The position numbers were made by a program, and so were the translations under genes. A stretch of 64,000 nucleotides of DNA, taken from contig OX393570.1 in NCBI GenBank assembly GCA_947652115.1, forward strand, positions 12,606,950-12,670,949, given 5' to 3'. This stretch comes from Blastomussa wellsi (lineage: Eukaryota > Cnidaria > Anthozoa > Scleractinia > Plerogyridae). The notes under the pieces were generated by a model. That model was not told the DNA's origin, searched no databases, and saw only the letters and a list, made by a program, of their open reading frames with translations. Positions within the stretch are counted from its first letter, which is position 1, and each line of letters opens with the position of its first letter. Positions 11,501 to 23,500 of this stretch are shown here, piece by piece.

Positions 11501-14500
11501 GACCCAACGGCTTCTGAAAAAGGAATTTCAGTATGCTTTATCAGAAACGACGCCGCGGAAGAGCAATTCAACTGGTTCGTGCCCAAAACCACAGCAGGGT
11601 TGACCCAGGCTGGTTTGTCGCGAATAAACCAATCGATTGAAGCCTTTGTTTATTGCATCTTTGGTGCGCAAGTCAACGTCGGCAGCAGCATTCTGGAGGC
11701 TGGAGGCAGAGCAAAAGAAGCCCAGAGCGAGTTCAACGTCTTGGTGGAAGATGCGATAAGACAGCCCGACCTGGCGAAAAGTGTACAGCGTTATCAGCTG
11801 GCGGTCGATGAAGCCAAGGTGAGGCTCAATCTGGCTGTGTGCCCGGGGGCTTGGTTAATGCCAGGGAATAGGCCATTTCCGAGTTCCCTTTTCCCTCTGT
11901 TTCAAAACGAGTCTAAGTGCGAAACTATTCATATGGAAATGAGCTCGTTTTGCATGAGAACGAAGATGCAGGTAAAACACATTTTCATAACAATGGTTTC
12001 GCACTTAGACTCGTTTTGACACTGAGGCAAAAGAGAACTCGGAAATGGCCTATATGGTGATCAACACAGAAAGCACGGTTGGATATAACAACCAGCTCAA
12101 ACAAGCGATTCCGGGTATGAAACTGGGGGTCAACGACGGGGCTAACAAGGACACGAAAAAAGTTGGGATTCTGCACATGGATGGTGAGAGATCAAAAATA
12201 AACCGGCCAAACAGTCACCCTTCCAATCCAATTCATAAGGCAGCCACAGCTGAAAGCAGAAAAGATCCAAAACATGTTGGCACAGCAGAAGAAGTGCAAA
12301 CAGAAGAACCAGTGCCCACGGTTGGCTCCGGCAGCCAGGCACATCTCAACAATAAAATTGCTGTCGCTGTTGACGCGGTTGCAGTTGCGGGGTTGTCATT
12401 CTTTACATTGCGTTAACGTCGTTTTTTGTAGTCCTCAACCAAAAATGCCACAACAACCAAAATCAGAAGCCATACGTGCTCTGCTAGAAAAGAGACGACC
12501 TCTCCAGCAGCTTTGAAAAAAAAAGAAACAATCGAGCCAATTAACCCTGGGAGAATTCCAGCAAGTTTTTTGCCAATCTCTTTGAAACCATTTGCCAGCC
12601 CTTTTGCAGTTGCTTTCAGTGAGTTGTTGATTGTGCTTACGACAGCTCCGATCGTAACACCAGTAGCAAGAAGAACAGCTGTGACGGTCACGCCGTATTT
12701 CTTGAAGATCTCTTTTACGTGCTCACGCAGCGGCATCTCTTCTTCAAGGCGCTCCCTTTCATTTTCAAGTGCATTTCGCTGTTCTGTCCTTTCCCGAATC
12801 TTTTCACGCGCTTGCTCTCTTACAGCAGATTGCTCATTTTCATCATTGGCGATTTCTTGGTTCATTTGGATTTCTTTGTTAATTTCTTCGATTTCTTTAT
12901 CTTTTTCTTGAATTAATTCCACCCTCTCTGGTCCAAGTATTTTCATAACTGCTTTTGGTAATTTTGGGTTTAATGTTTTACCGTCCATTAGAAAGAGAGG
13001 GGTCTCACCACCTTTTGGGCCAATAACAACACCTCTATCAGGGTATCTCTTTTTTGAGACCTCAAGTGTTAAAAAGTTACCATCTTTCCCATATTGTATG
13101 TTGCATGAGAGGGTCTCTCTCACCAAACTCTCCACCTTCCGCCATTGTCTATTGAATAAAAAAATTTTTCTGTTTGATATACAAAATGGCGGTGCAAGCA
13201 AACCTTCTTCCAACACACAGTGAAAAAAATCCCAAAGCGATGAAAGCCGAGCGCACGGTCAAGCGCATCACCTTTGATCGTATCATCAAGAAAGATCTCA
13301 CCAATCTTGCTGGCCGCATTGCTTTAAAGTTTGGATATTTTCTCTCAACAGCCGACGCGGTGCTGATCACAATAAAAAACATTGATTGGGAAAGCGAAGC
13401 AAAATCGGAAGAAATTGAGCATTCCTCACCAACTGCTGAGCTTTACTCACCAACCGCTGAGCTTTCCTCACCAACCGCTGAATAATTCCTCAAAAAAATT
13501 TTTTATTAAACATATGTTTTGTTTTCCCATACAATGGCTGAAGAACAGATGCAAATTCCACAGGAAAGCCAAGTAACTTCACAAACTCCAGTCACAAAGC
13601 GCACCAAAAATCCCAAGCGAGTGGCTGCTGGTAGACTGGTTGCTCAAAGAATTCGTTTGGCCCGCGAAGCACAGAAAAAAGCTCTCGAGAGAATCGCAAA
13701 CGAGAATGAAAAATCTGCACCTGATCCTCCTGCGCCTGCGCCATCAGAGCCCGCTGCAGATGATTCCAAAGGCAGAAATTGGCTCAGCACAACCCAATGG
13801 ATATCCATCATTGGAATTGGCGCAACGCTTGTAAGCGTGAAGACATCAAAGCCTTTTTTCGGCCAACTGCGCCGGCACCTGCGCCACAGGTGATGCAAGA
13901 ATCTCCACCGCAACCCAAAAAAGGTATTCACCATATGGACTGAGTGGGGGGAAAAAAATTCATTTGAATATATTTTCGGTTAATATAAAATGCAGAAAAT
14001 CAGCTTAACCCCGTTTGCGATAAGCACCGCAGCAGCAGCAGGCATTGGCTTATTTTGGTGGTATTTCACAAAGTGTTGCTTTAAAAGTGTCGTTTGGATT
14101 GTCAAAAATCCTGATCTCAAGTCTGCGGTGGAAAATGAGCAAAGTGTTCAAGAAGTGATTTGGACAGCGTTAAAAATACTTGTGGAAAATGTGGAAGTGC
14201 AAAGTGTTCAAGAAAAGGAAGAGTTAATTAGGAAATTGGAAAATGTGAAAGAGCTAAGTGATCAAGAAAAGATAGAGTTACTTGGGGAAGTGATAAAAAA
14301 TTCCAATTAAATAATTTTCTCTTATCTATAACCAACATGTCTGACAACAAGCTCGTCAAAATCGTCATGGATTCCGCAACCCTCGTCGGCCTCGCTGCGG
14401 GCATTCTCTGGGTGGCCAAAAAACCGTTCAGGAAAAGTTTTACAGGTGACCCTTCTAATTGTATCGAAAACTACGGAATGTTCACAGCTGTCATGGCGGC

Positions 14501-17500
14501 GAGCCTTGCACTTAAAAAATATCTAGAGGACCAGAAAATCCTTCCAGCCAGCGTTTGAAATTCTTCCAACCAACATTTTGAAAAAATAAATATAAGAAAA
14601 AAGTGGCAAGTATCGCAATAATGGTTGGAGGAGCTGTGTTGAATGCAGCAGCTTTCATCGGAGGAAATTATCTCGCGAGAGCTTTTGGAGGCGACGACAA
14701 AGCTGCACTTGAAGAAAAAGTTCGCCATGATAAAGCTCTCGAAGCATATCAAGCTGCGTACGCAAAATACATGCGTGACCGAACAAAACTTCTTGACTGG
14801 ATTGAAACAAACGCGGAAATAAAAGAGGAGGCGAAACAAAACTTCACCAACACCGATTATGCTTTTAAACTCTACAACAAACTGCATCCTGAAGAACGCA
14901 TGTCGCCTCCCAAAGAACCCAAATTCTCCGATTTTTATCAGCCAAAAAAATGGTGAACTCGCATTCGTTGGCGCCGGCGCTCTCACTCTGGGCTATGCAG
15001 CTTTCCGGTTCTTTTGAACTTTTTTTGTCTCCTTTATACTATGGAAGACAAACTTGCAAAGATATACTATGGTCCGGGAGGTTATTGGAAAGGCCTCGCA
15101 GCTGTCAAAAAATTATCCGAGGCCGCTAAAGTGTCGGAAGACGCCGCAAAAAAGTGGCTTGTCAAACAAGCTCTCTGGCAGATTTATCTGCCCGCTCCGA
15201 AACATATTCCAAGACCAAAATTCGACGTGCCAACACCTAATTCGGTTCACCAGGCAGACCTTCCTTTTTTACCTCACGACTGCCCCGCGGCCGCAAAATT
15301 TTCAAATATGCGTTGACCGTTGTCGACGTGGCCAGCTGCTTCAAAGAAGCTGAAGCCTTGACTTCGAAAAATTCCGATGAGGTCGCGCGGGCTTTTCAAA
15401 AAATTTACAAGCACGGGCCACTCCAATGGCCGCAACTGCTGCAGGTTGACCCAGGGTGCCAATTTATGGGAGCCGTGACGAAAGAAATGGAGAAACATAA
15501 AACCTTTATCCGGCGCGGACATGTTGACATTCACCGTGACCAAGCCATTGTTGAACGTTTCAACCGCACCCTTGCCAAGCTCTTGTTCGGACATCAATAT
15601 GCCGTGGAAATGCGCCTTCCTGAGGGCCAGCGGTCAACTGCGTGGGTGAAAAGACTTCCTGAAGTTTTTTGGCTTTGAATAACGAAAAAACCCGGCTGAC
15701 GGGATAAAAACCTGCGGAAGCAATCAAAGAAAAAGCTGTTTCTGCGCAACCTGCCACTCCTTATCTTCGGCCAGTTGGGAAAACCGAAAAAATCCTCCCT
15801 TCTCTTGTCCAAGTTCGTTATCTCTACCAACCCGGCGAGTTGGAAGGCGGGGGAAGAAGGGCCACAGATCCGATCTGGTCGTTGAAAGTTTTCAACATTC
15901 TAAGAGTTTTGATCAAACCGAATCAACCTGTTCTCTACTATTTGCGCGACGGACCAGGACGCAGTTTTGTGCGTGAACAGCTGCTGGTTGTTCCACCAAA
16001 CACCGTTCTCCCGCCGGCTGACATCTAACCAGTGGACCACCCTTTTGAAGAAATGGATGTTTTTTTAAAAATGGGAAGTGGACGCAAAGGTGTGTTAATT
16101 CAAAAGGCAAACTATACAAATTTTGTTCCTGCCAAAAGAAAAACTCTTGTTCGAAAACAAGCCTATCCTGTCGACCCTTTGTTAATGGAGGGTTTGGAAG
16201 GTTTGACCCCACGCGAGGTTGTCCGAGCTCTTGGGCTTTCAACCCCAGATTCTGTTGGCGCAAGCCCAAATGCTGCCAAATCAAATTGAAATTCTATTGG
16301 TTCTGTGTGAATTCCGTCAGGCAGCACCCACCTTTTGTCATAAAAGGAGCTCAGCCCCAGTTTCTGCTGCTCGTAAGTAACAATCTGACCGTCCCGCATT
16401 CTGAAACCTCTGTTGGTTGCCATGTCTTTGTTTCCTTCCAAAGCTTCTTTGAAACGCTGCCAGGATATATCGTTTTGCCTCTTCGAAACTCCTTTCGTGC
16501 TGAACTTCTTTTTTTTGCCCTCTTTGGAGTCAATGAAGTAACATTTTGAGCAGAGCGGGATCATCCAGCTGCCCTCGCACTCAAGTTTGAAGAGCCAGGG
16601 CGTGCGGCCGCTCCATTTGTCCCAAGCCAGCCACTGCTGCTTCTGCGCCTCGAATTCCGCCCGCAGCTCTGGCTTGACAAGATCCTTGAGACGATCCGAT
16701 TTCTTGGTTCATTTGGATTTCTTTGTTAATTTCTTCGATTTCTTTATCTTTTTCTTGAATTTATTCCACCCTCTCTGGTCCAAGTATTTTCATAACTGCT
16801 TTTGGTAATTTTGGGTTTAATGTTTTACCGTCCATTAGAAAGAGAGGGGTCTCACCACCTTTTGGGCCAATAACAACACCTCTATCAGGGTATCTCTTTT
16901 TTGAGACCTCAAGTGTTAAAAAGTTACCATCTTTCCCATATTGTATGTTGCATGAGAGGGTCTCTCTCACCAAACTCTCCACCTTCCGCCATTGTCTATT
17001 GAATAAAAAAATTTTTCTGTTTGATATACAAAATGGCGGTGCAAGCAAACCTTCTTCCAACACACAGTGAAAAAAATCCCAAAGCGATGAAAGCCGAGCG
17101 CACGGTCAAGCGCATCACCTTTGATCGTATCATCAAGAAAGATCTCACCAATCTTGCTGGCCGCATTGCTTTAAAGTTTGGATATTTTCTCTCAACAGCC
17201 GACGCGGTGCTGATCACAATAAAAAACATTGATTGGGAAAGCGAAGCAAAATCGGAAGAAATTGAGCATTCCTCACCAACTGCTGAGCTTTACTCACCAA
17301 CCGCTGAGCTTTCCTCACCAACCGCTGAATAATTCCTCAAAAAAATTTTTTATTAAACATATGTTTTGTTTTCCCATACAATGGCTGAAGAACAGACGCA
17401 AATTCCACAGGAAAGCCAAGTAACTTCACAAACTCCAGTCACAAAGCGCACCAAAAATCCCAAGCGAGTGGCTGCTGGTAGACTGGTTGCTCAAAGAATT

Positions 17501-20500
17501 CGTTTGGCCCGCGAAGCACAGAAAAAAGCTCTCGAGAGAATCGCAAACGAGAATGAAAAATCTGCACCTGATCCTCCTGCGCCTGCGCCATCAGAGCCCG
17601 CTGCAGATGATTCCAAAGGCAGAAATTGGCTCAGCACAACCCAATGGATATCCATCATTGGAATTGGCGCAACGCTTGTAAGCGTGAAGACATCAAAGCC
17701 TTTTTTCGGCCAACTGCGCCGGCACCTGCGCCACAGGTGATGCAAGAATCTCCACCGCAACCCAAAAAAGGTATTCACCATATGGACTGAGTGGGGGGAA
17801 AAAAATTCATTTGAATATATTTTCGGTTAATATAAAATGCAGAAAATCAGCTTAACCCCGTTTGCGATAAGCACCGCAGCAGCAGCAGGCATTGGCTTAT
17901 TTTGGTGGTATTTCACAAAGTGTTGCTTTAAAAGTGTCGTTTGGATTGTCAAAAATCCTGATCTCAAGTCTGCGGTGGAAAATGAGCAAAGTGTTCAAGA
18001 AATGATTTGGACAGCGTTAAAAATACTTGTGGAAAATGTGGAAGTGCAAAGTGTTCAAGAAAAGGAAGAGTTAATTAGGAAATTGGAAAATGTGAAAGAG
18101 CTAAGTGATCAAGAAAAGATAGAGTTACTTGGGGAAGTGATAAAAAATTCCAATTAAATAATTTTCTCTTATCTATAACCAACATGTCTGACAACAAGCT
18201 CGTCAAAATCGTCATGGATTCCGCAACCCTCGTCGGCCTCGCTGCGGGCATTCTCTGGGTGGCCAAAAAACCGTTCAGGAAAAGTTTTACAGGTGACCCT
18301 TCTAATTGTATCGAAAACTACGGAATGTTCACAGCTGTCATGGCGGCGAGCCTTGCACTTAAAAAATATCTAGAGGACCAGAAAATCCTTCCAGCCAGCG
18401 TTTGAAATTCTTCCAACCAACATTTTGAAAAAATAAATATAAGAAAAAAGTGGCAAGTATCGCAATAATGGTTGGAGGAGCTGTGTTGAATGCAGCAGCT
18501 TTCATCGGAGGAAATTATCTCGCGAGAGCTTTTGGAGGCGGCGACAAAGCTGCACTTGAAGAAAAAGTTCGCCATGATAAAGCTCTCGAAGCATATCAAG
18601 CTGCGTACGCAAAATACATGCGTGACCGAACAAAACTTCTTGACTGGATTGAAACAAACGCGGAAATAAAAGAGGAGGCGAAACAAAACTTCACCAACAC
18701 CGATTATGCTTTTAAACTCTACAACAAACTGCATCCTGAAGAACGCATGTCGCCTCCCAAAGAACCCAAATTCTCCGATTTTTATCAGCCAAAAAAATGG
18801 TGAACTCGCATTCGTTGGCGCCGGCGCTCTCACTCTGGGCTATGCAGCTTTCCGGTTCTTTTGAACTTTTTTTGTCTCCTTTATACTATGGAAGACAAAC
18901 TTGCAAAGATATACTATGGTCCGGGAGGTTATTGGAAAGGCCTCGCAGCTGTCAAAAAATTATCCGAGGCCGCTAAAGTGTCGGAAGACGCCGCAAAAAA
19001 GTGGCTTGTCAAACAAGCTCTCTGGCAGATTTATCTGCCCGCTCCGAAACATATTCCAAGACCAAAATTCGACGTGCCAACACCTAATTCGGTTCACCAG
19101 GCAGACCTTCCTTTTTTACCTCACGACTGCCCCGCGGCCGCAAAATTTTCAAATATGCGTTGACCGTTGTCGACGTGGCCAGCTGCTTCAAAGAAGCTGA
19201 AGCCTTGACTTCGAAAAATTCCGATGAGGTCGCGCGGGCTTTTCAAAAAATTTACAAGCACGGGCCACTCCAATGGCCTCAACTGCTGCAGGTTGACCCA
19301 GGGTGCCAATTTATGGGAGCCGTGACGAAAGAAATGGAGAAACATAAAACCTTTATCCGGCGCGGACATGTTGACATTCACCGTGACCAAGCCATTGTTG
19401 AACGTTTCAACCGCACCCTTGCCAAGCTCTTGTTCGGACATCAATATGCCGTGGAAATGCGCCTTCCTGAGGGCCAGCGGTCAACTGCGTGGGTGAAAAG
19501 ACTTCCTGAAGTTTTTTGGCTTTGAATAACGAAAAAACCCGGCTGACGGGATAAAAACCTGCGGAAGCAATCAAAGAAAAAGCTGTTTCTGCGCAACCTG
19601 CCACTCCTTATCTTCGGCCAGTTGGGAAAACCGAAAAAATCCTCCCTTCTCTTGTCCAAGTTCGTTATCTCTACCAACCCGGCGAGTTGGAAGGCGGGGG
19701 AAGAAGGGCCACAGATCCGATCTGGTCGTTGAAAGTTTTCAACATTCTAAGAGTTTTGATCAAACCGAATCAACCTGTTCTCTACTATTTGCGCGACGGA
19801 CCAGGACGCAGTTTTGTGCGTGAACAGCTGCTGGTTGTTCCACCAAACACCGTTCTCCCGCCGGCTGACATCTAACCAGTGGACCACCCTTTTGAAGAAA
19901 TGGATGTTTTTTTAAAAATGGGAAGTGGACGCAAAGGTGTGTTAATTCAAAAGGCAAACTATACAAATTTTGTTCCTGCCAAAAGAAAAACTCTTGTTCG
20001 AAAACAAGCCTATCCTGTCGACCCTTTGTTAATGGAGGGTTTGGAAGGTTTGACCCCACGCGAGGTTGTCCGAGCTCTTGGGCTTTCAACCCCAGATTCT
20101 GTTGGCGCAAGCCCAAATGCTGCCAAATCAAATTGAAATTCTATTGGTTCTGTGTGAATTCCGTCAGGCAGCACCCACCTTTTGTCATAAAAGGAGCTCA
20201 GCCCCAGTTTCTGCTGCTCGTAAGTAACAATCTGACCGTCCCGCATTCTGAAACCTCTGTTGGTTGCCATGTCTTTGTTTCCTTCCAAAGCTTCTTTGAA
20301 ACGCTGCCAGGATATATCGTTTTGCCTCTTCGAAACTCCTTTCGTGCTGAACTTCTTTTTTTTGCCCTCTTTGGAGTCAATGAAGTAACATTTTGAGCAG
20401 AGCGGGATCATCCAGCTGCCCTTGCACTCAAGTTTGAAGAGCCAGGGCGTGCGGCCGCTCCATTTGTCCCAAGCCAGCCACTGCTGCTTCTGCGCCTCGA

Positions 20501-23500
20501 ATTCCGCCCGCAGCTCTGGCTTGACAAGATCCTTGAGACGATCCGATTTCTTGGTTCATTTGGATTTCTTTGTTAATTTCTTCGATTTCTTTATCTTTTT
20601 CTTGAATTTATTCCACCCTCTCTGGTCCAAGTATTTTCATAACTGCTTTTGGTAATTTTGGGTTTAATGTTTTACCGTCCATTAGAAAGAGAGGGGTCTC
20701 ACCACCTTTTGGGCCAATAACAACACCTCTATCAGGGTATCTCTTTTTTGAGACCTCAAGTGTTAAAAAGTTACCATCTTTCCCATATTGTATGTTGCAT
20801 GAGAGGGTCTCTCTCACCAAACTCTCCACCTTCCGCCATTGTCTATTGAATAAAAAAATTTTTCTGTTTGATATACAAAATGGCGGTGCAAGCAAACCTT
20901 CTTCCAACACACAGTGAAAAAAATCCCAAAGCGATGAAAGCCGAGCGCACGGTCAAGCGCATCACCTTTGATCGTATCATCAAGAAAGATCTCACCAATC
21001 TTGCTGGCCGCATTGCTTTAAAGTTTGGATATTTTCTCTCAACAGCCGACGCGGTGCTGATCACAATAAAAAACATTGATTGGGAAAGCGAAGCAAAATC
21101 GGAAGAAATTGAGCATTCCTCACCAACTGCTGAGCTTTACTCACCAACCGCTGAGCTTTCCTCACCAACCGCTGAATAATTCCTCAAAAAAATTTTTTAT
21201 TAAACATATGTTTTGTTTTCCCATACAATGGCTGAAGAACAGACGCAAATTCCACAGGAAAGCCAAGTAACTTCACAAACTCCAGTCACAAAGCGCACCA
21301 AAAATCCCAAGCGAGTGGCTGCTGGTAGACTGGTTGCTCAAAGAATTCGTTTGGCCCGCGAAGCACAGAAAAAAGCTCTCGAGAGAATCGCAAACGAGAA
21401 TGAAAAATCTGCACCTGATCCTCCTGCGCCTGCGCCATCAGAGCCCGCTGCAGATGATTCCAAAGGCAGAAATTGGCTCAGCACAACCCAATGGATATCC
21501 ATCATTGGAATTGGCGCAACGCTTGTAAGCGTGAAGACATCAAAGCCTTTTTTCGGCCAACTGCGCCGGCACCTGCGCCACAGGTGATGCAAGAATCTCC
21601 ACCGCCACCCTAAAAAAGGTATTCACCATATGGACTGAGTGGGGGGAAAAAAATTCATTTGAATATATTTTCGGTTAATATAAAATGCAGAAAATCAGCT
21701 TAACCCCGTTTGCGATAAGCACCGCAGCAGCAGCAGGCATTGGCTTATTTTGGTGGTATTTCACAAAGTGTTGCTTTAAAAGTGTCGTTTGGATTGTCAA
21801 AAATCCTGATCTCAAGTCTGCGGTGGAAAATGAGCAAAGTGTTCAAGAAATGATTTGGACAGCGTTAAAAATACTTGTGGAAAATGTGGAAGTGCAAAGT
21901 GTTCAAGAAAAGGAAGAGTTAATTAGGAAATTGGAAAATGTGAAAGAGCTAAGTGATCAAGAAAAGATAGAGTTACTTGGGGAAGTGATAAAAAATTCCA
22001 ATTAAATAATTTTCTCTTATCTATAACCAACATGTCTGACAACAAGCTCGTCAAAATCGTCATGGATTCCGCAACCCTCGTCGGCCTCGCTGCGGGCATT
22101 CTCTGGGTGGCCAAAAAACCGTTCAGGAAAAGTTTTACAGGTGACCCTTCTAATTGTATCGAAAACTACGGAATGTTCACAGCTGTCATGGCGGCGAGCC
22201 TTGCACTTAAAAAATATCTAGAGGACCAGAAAATCCTTCCAGCCAGCGTTTGAAATTCTTCCAACCAACATTTTGAAAAAATAAATATAAGAAAAAAGTG
22301 GCAAGTATCGCAATAATGGTTGGAGGAGCTGTGTTGAATGCAGCAGCTTTCATCGGAGGAAATTATCTCGCGAGAGCTTTTGGAGGCGGCGACAAAGCTG
22401 CACTTGAAGAAAAAGTTCGCCATGATAAAGCTCTCGAAGCATATCAAGCTGCGTACGCAAAATACATGCGTGACCGAACAAAACTTCTTGACTGGATTGA
22501 AACAAACGCGGAAATAAAAGAGGAGGCGAAACAAAACTTCACCAACACCGATTATGCTTTTAAACTCTACAACAAACTGCATCCTGAAGAACGCATGTCG
22601 CCTCCCAAAGAACCCAAATTCTCCGATTTTTATCAGCCAAAAAAATGGTGAACTCGCATTCGTTGGCGCCGGCGCTCTCACTCTGGGCTATGCAGCTTTC
22701 CGGTTCTTTTGAACTTTTTTTGTCTCCTTTATACTATGGAAGACAAACTTGCAAAGATATACTATGGTCCGGGAGGTTATTGGAAAGGCCTCGCAGCTGT
22801 CAAAAAATTATCCGAGGCCGCTAAAGTGTCGGAAGACGCCGCAAAAAAGTGGCTTGTCAAACAAGCTCTCTGGCAGATTTATCTGCCCGCTCCGAAACAT
22901 ATTCCAAGACCAAAATTCGACGTGCCAACACCTAATTCGGTTCACCAGGCAGACCTTCCTTTTTTACCTCACGACTGCCCCGCGGCCGCAAAATTTTCAA
23001 ATATGCGTTGACCGTTGTCGACGTGGCCAGCTGCTTCAAAGAAGCTGAAGCCTTGACTTCGAAAAATTCCGATGAGGTCGCGCGGGCTTTTCAAAAAATT
23101 TACAAGCACGGGCCACTCCAATGGCCTCAACTGCTGCAGGTTGACCCAGGGTGCCAATTTATGGGAGCCGTGACGAAAGAAATGGAGAAACATAAAACCT
23201 TTATCCGGCGCGGACATGTTGACATTCACCGTGACCAAGCCATTGTTGAACGTTTCAACCGCACCCTTGCCAAGCTCTTGTTCGGACATCAATATGCCGT
23301 GGAAATGCGCCTTCCTGAGGGCCAGCGGTCAACTGCGTGGGTGAAAAGACTTCCTGAAGTTTTTTGGCTTTGAATAACGAAAAAACCCGGCTGACGGGAT
23401 AAAAACCTGCGGAAGCAATCAAAGAAAAAGCTGTTTCTGCGCAACCTGCCACTCCTTATCTTCGGCCAGTTGGGAAAACCGAAAAAATCCTCCCTTCTCT

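Larger units (their letters stand above)
12852..16698. repeat. tandem cassette unit 1 (3847 bp)
   Basis: First of three head-to-tail copies. Its left edge is normal gene sequence (middle of the coiled-coil gene). Its right edge is inside polymerase 3' sequence, joined to unit 2 at GACGATCCG|ATTTCTTGG with a 2-bp CG microhomology. About five single-base differences from unit 2 seen by eye (12915, 13550, 14155, 14694, 15432). Confidence 0.95.
16699..20545. repeat. tandem cassette unit 2 (3847 bp)
   Basis: Same length as unit 1, at an exact offset of 3847. A unit-specific C-to-T difference lies at 20423. It shares the other variant bases with unit 3. Confidence 0.95.

Noticed and set aside
14471..14986. 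171-codon - strand ORFs repeated in the three units (also 18318, 22166)
   Set aside because: Antisense to two + strand genes with better start context and family resemblance; Phe/Ser-rich composition typical of a shadow.
15913..16284. 123-codon - strand ORF repeated three times
   Set aside because: Antisense to the integrase C-terminus.
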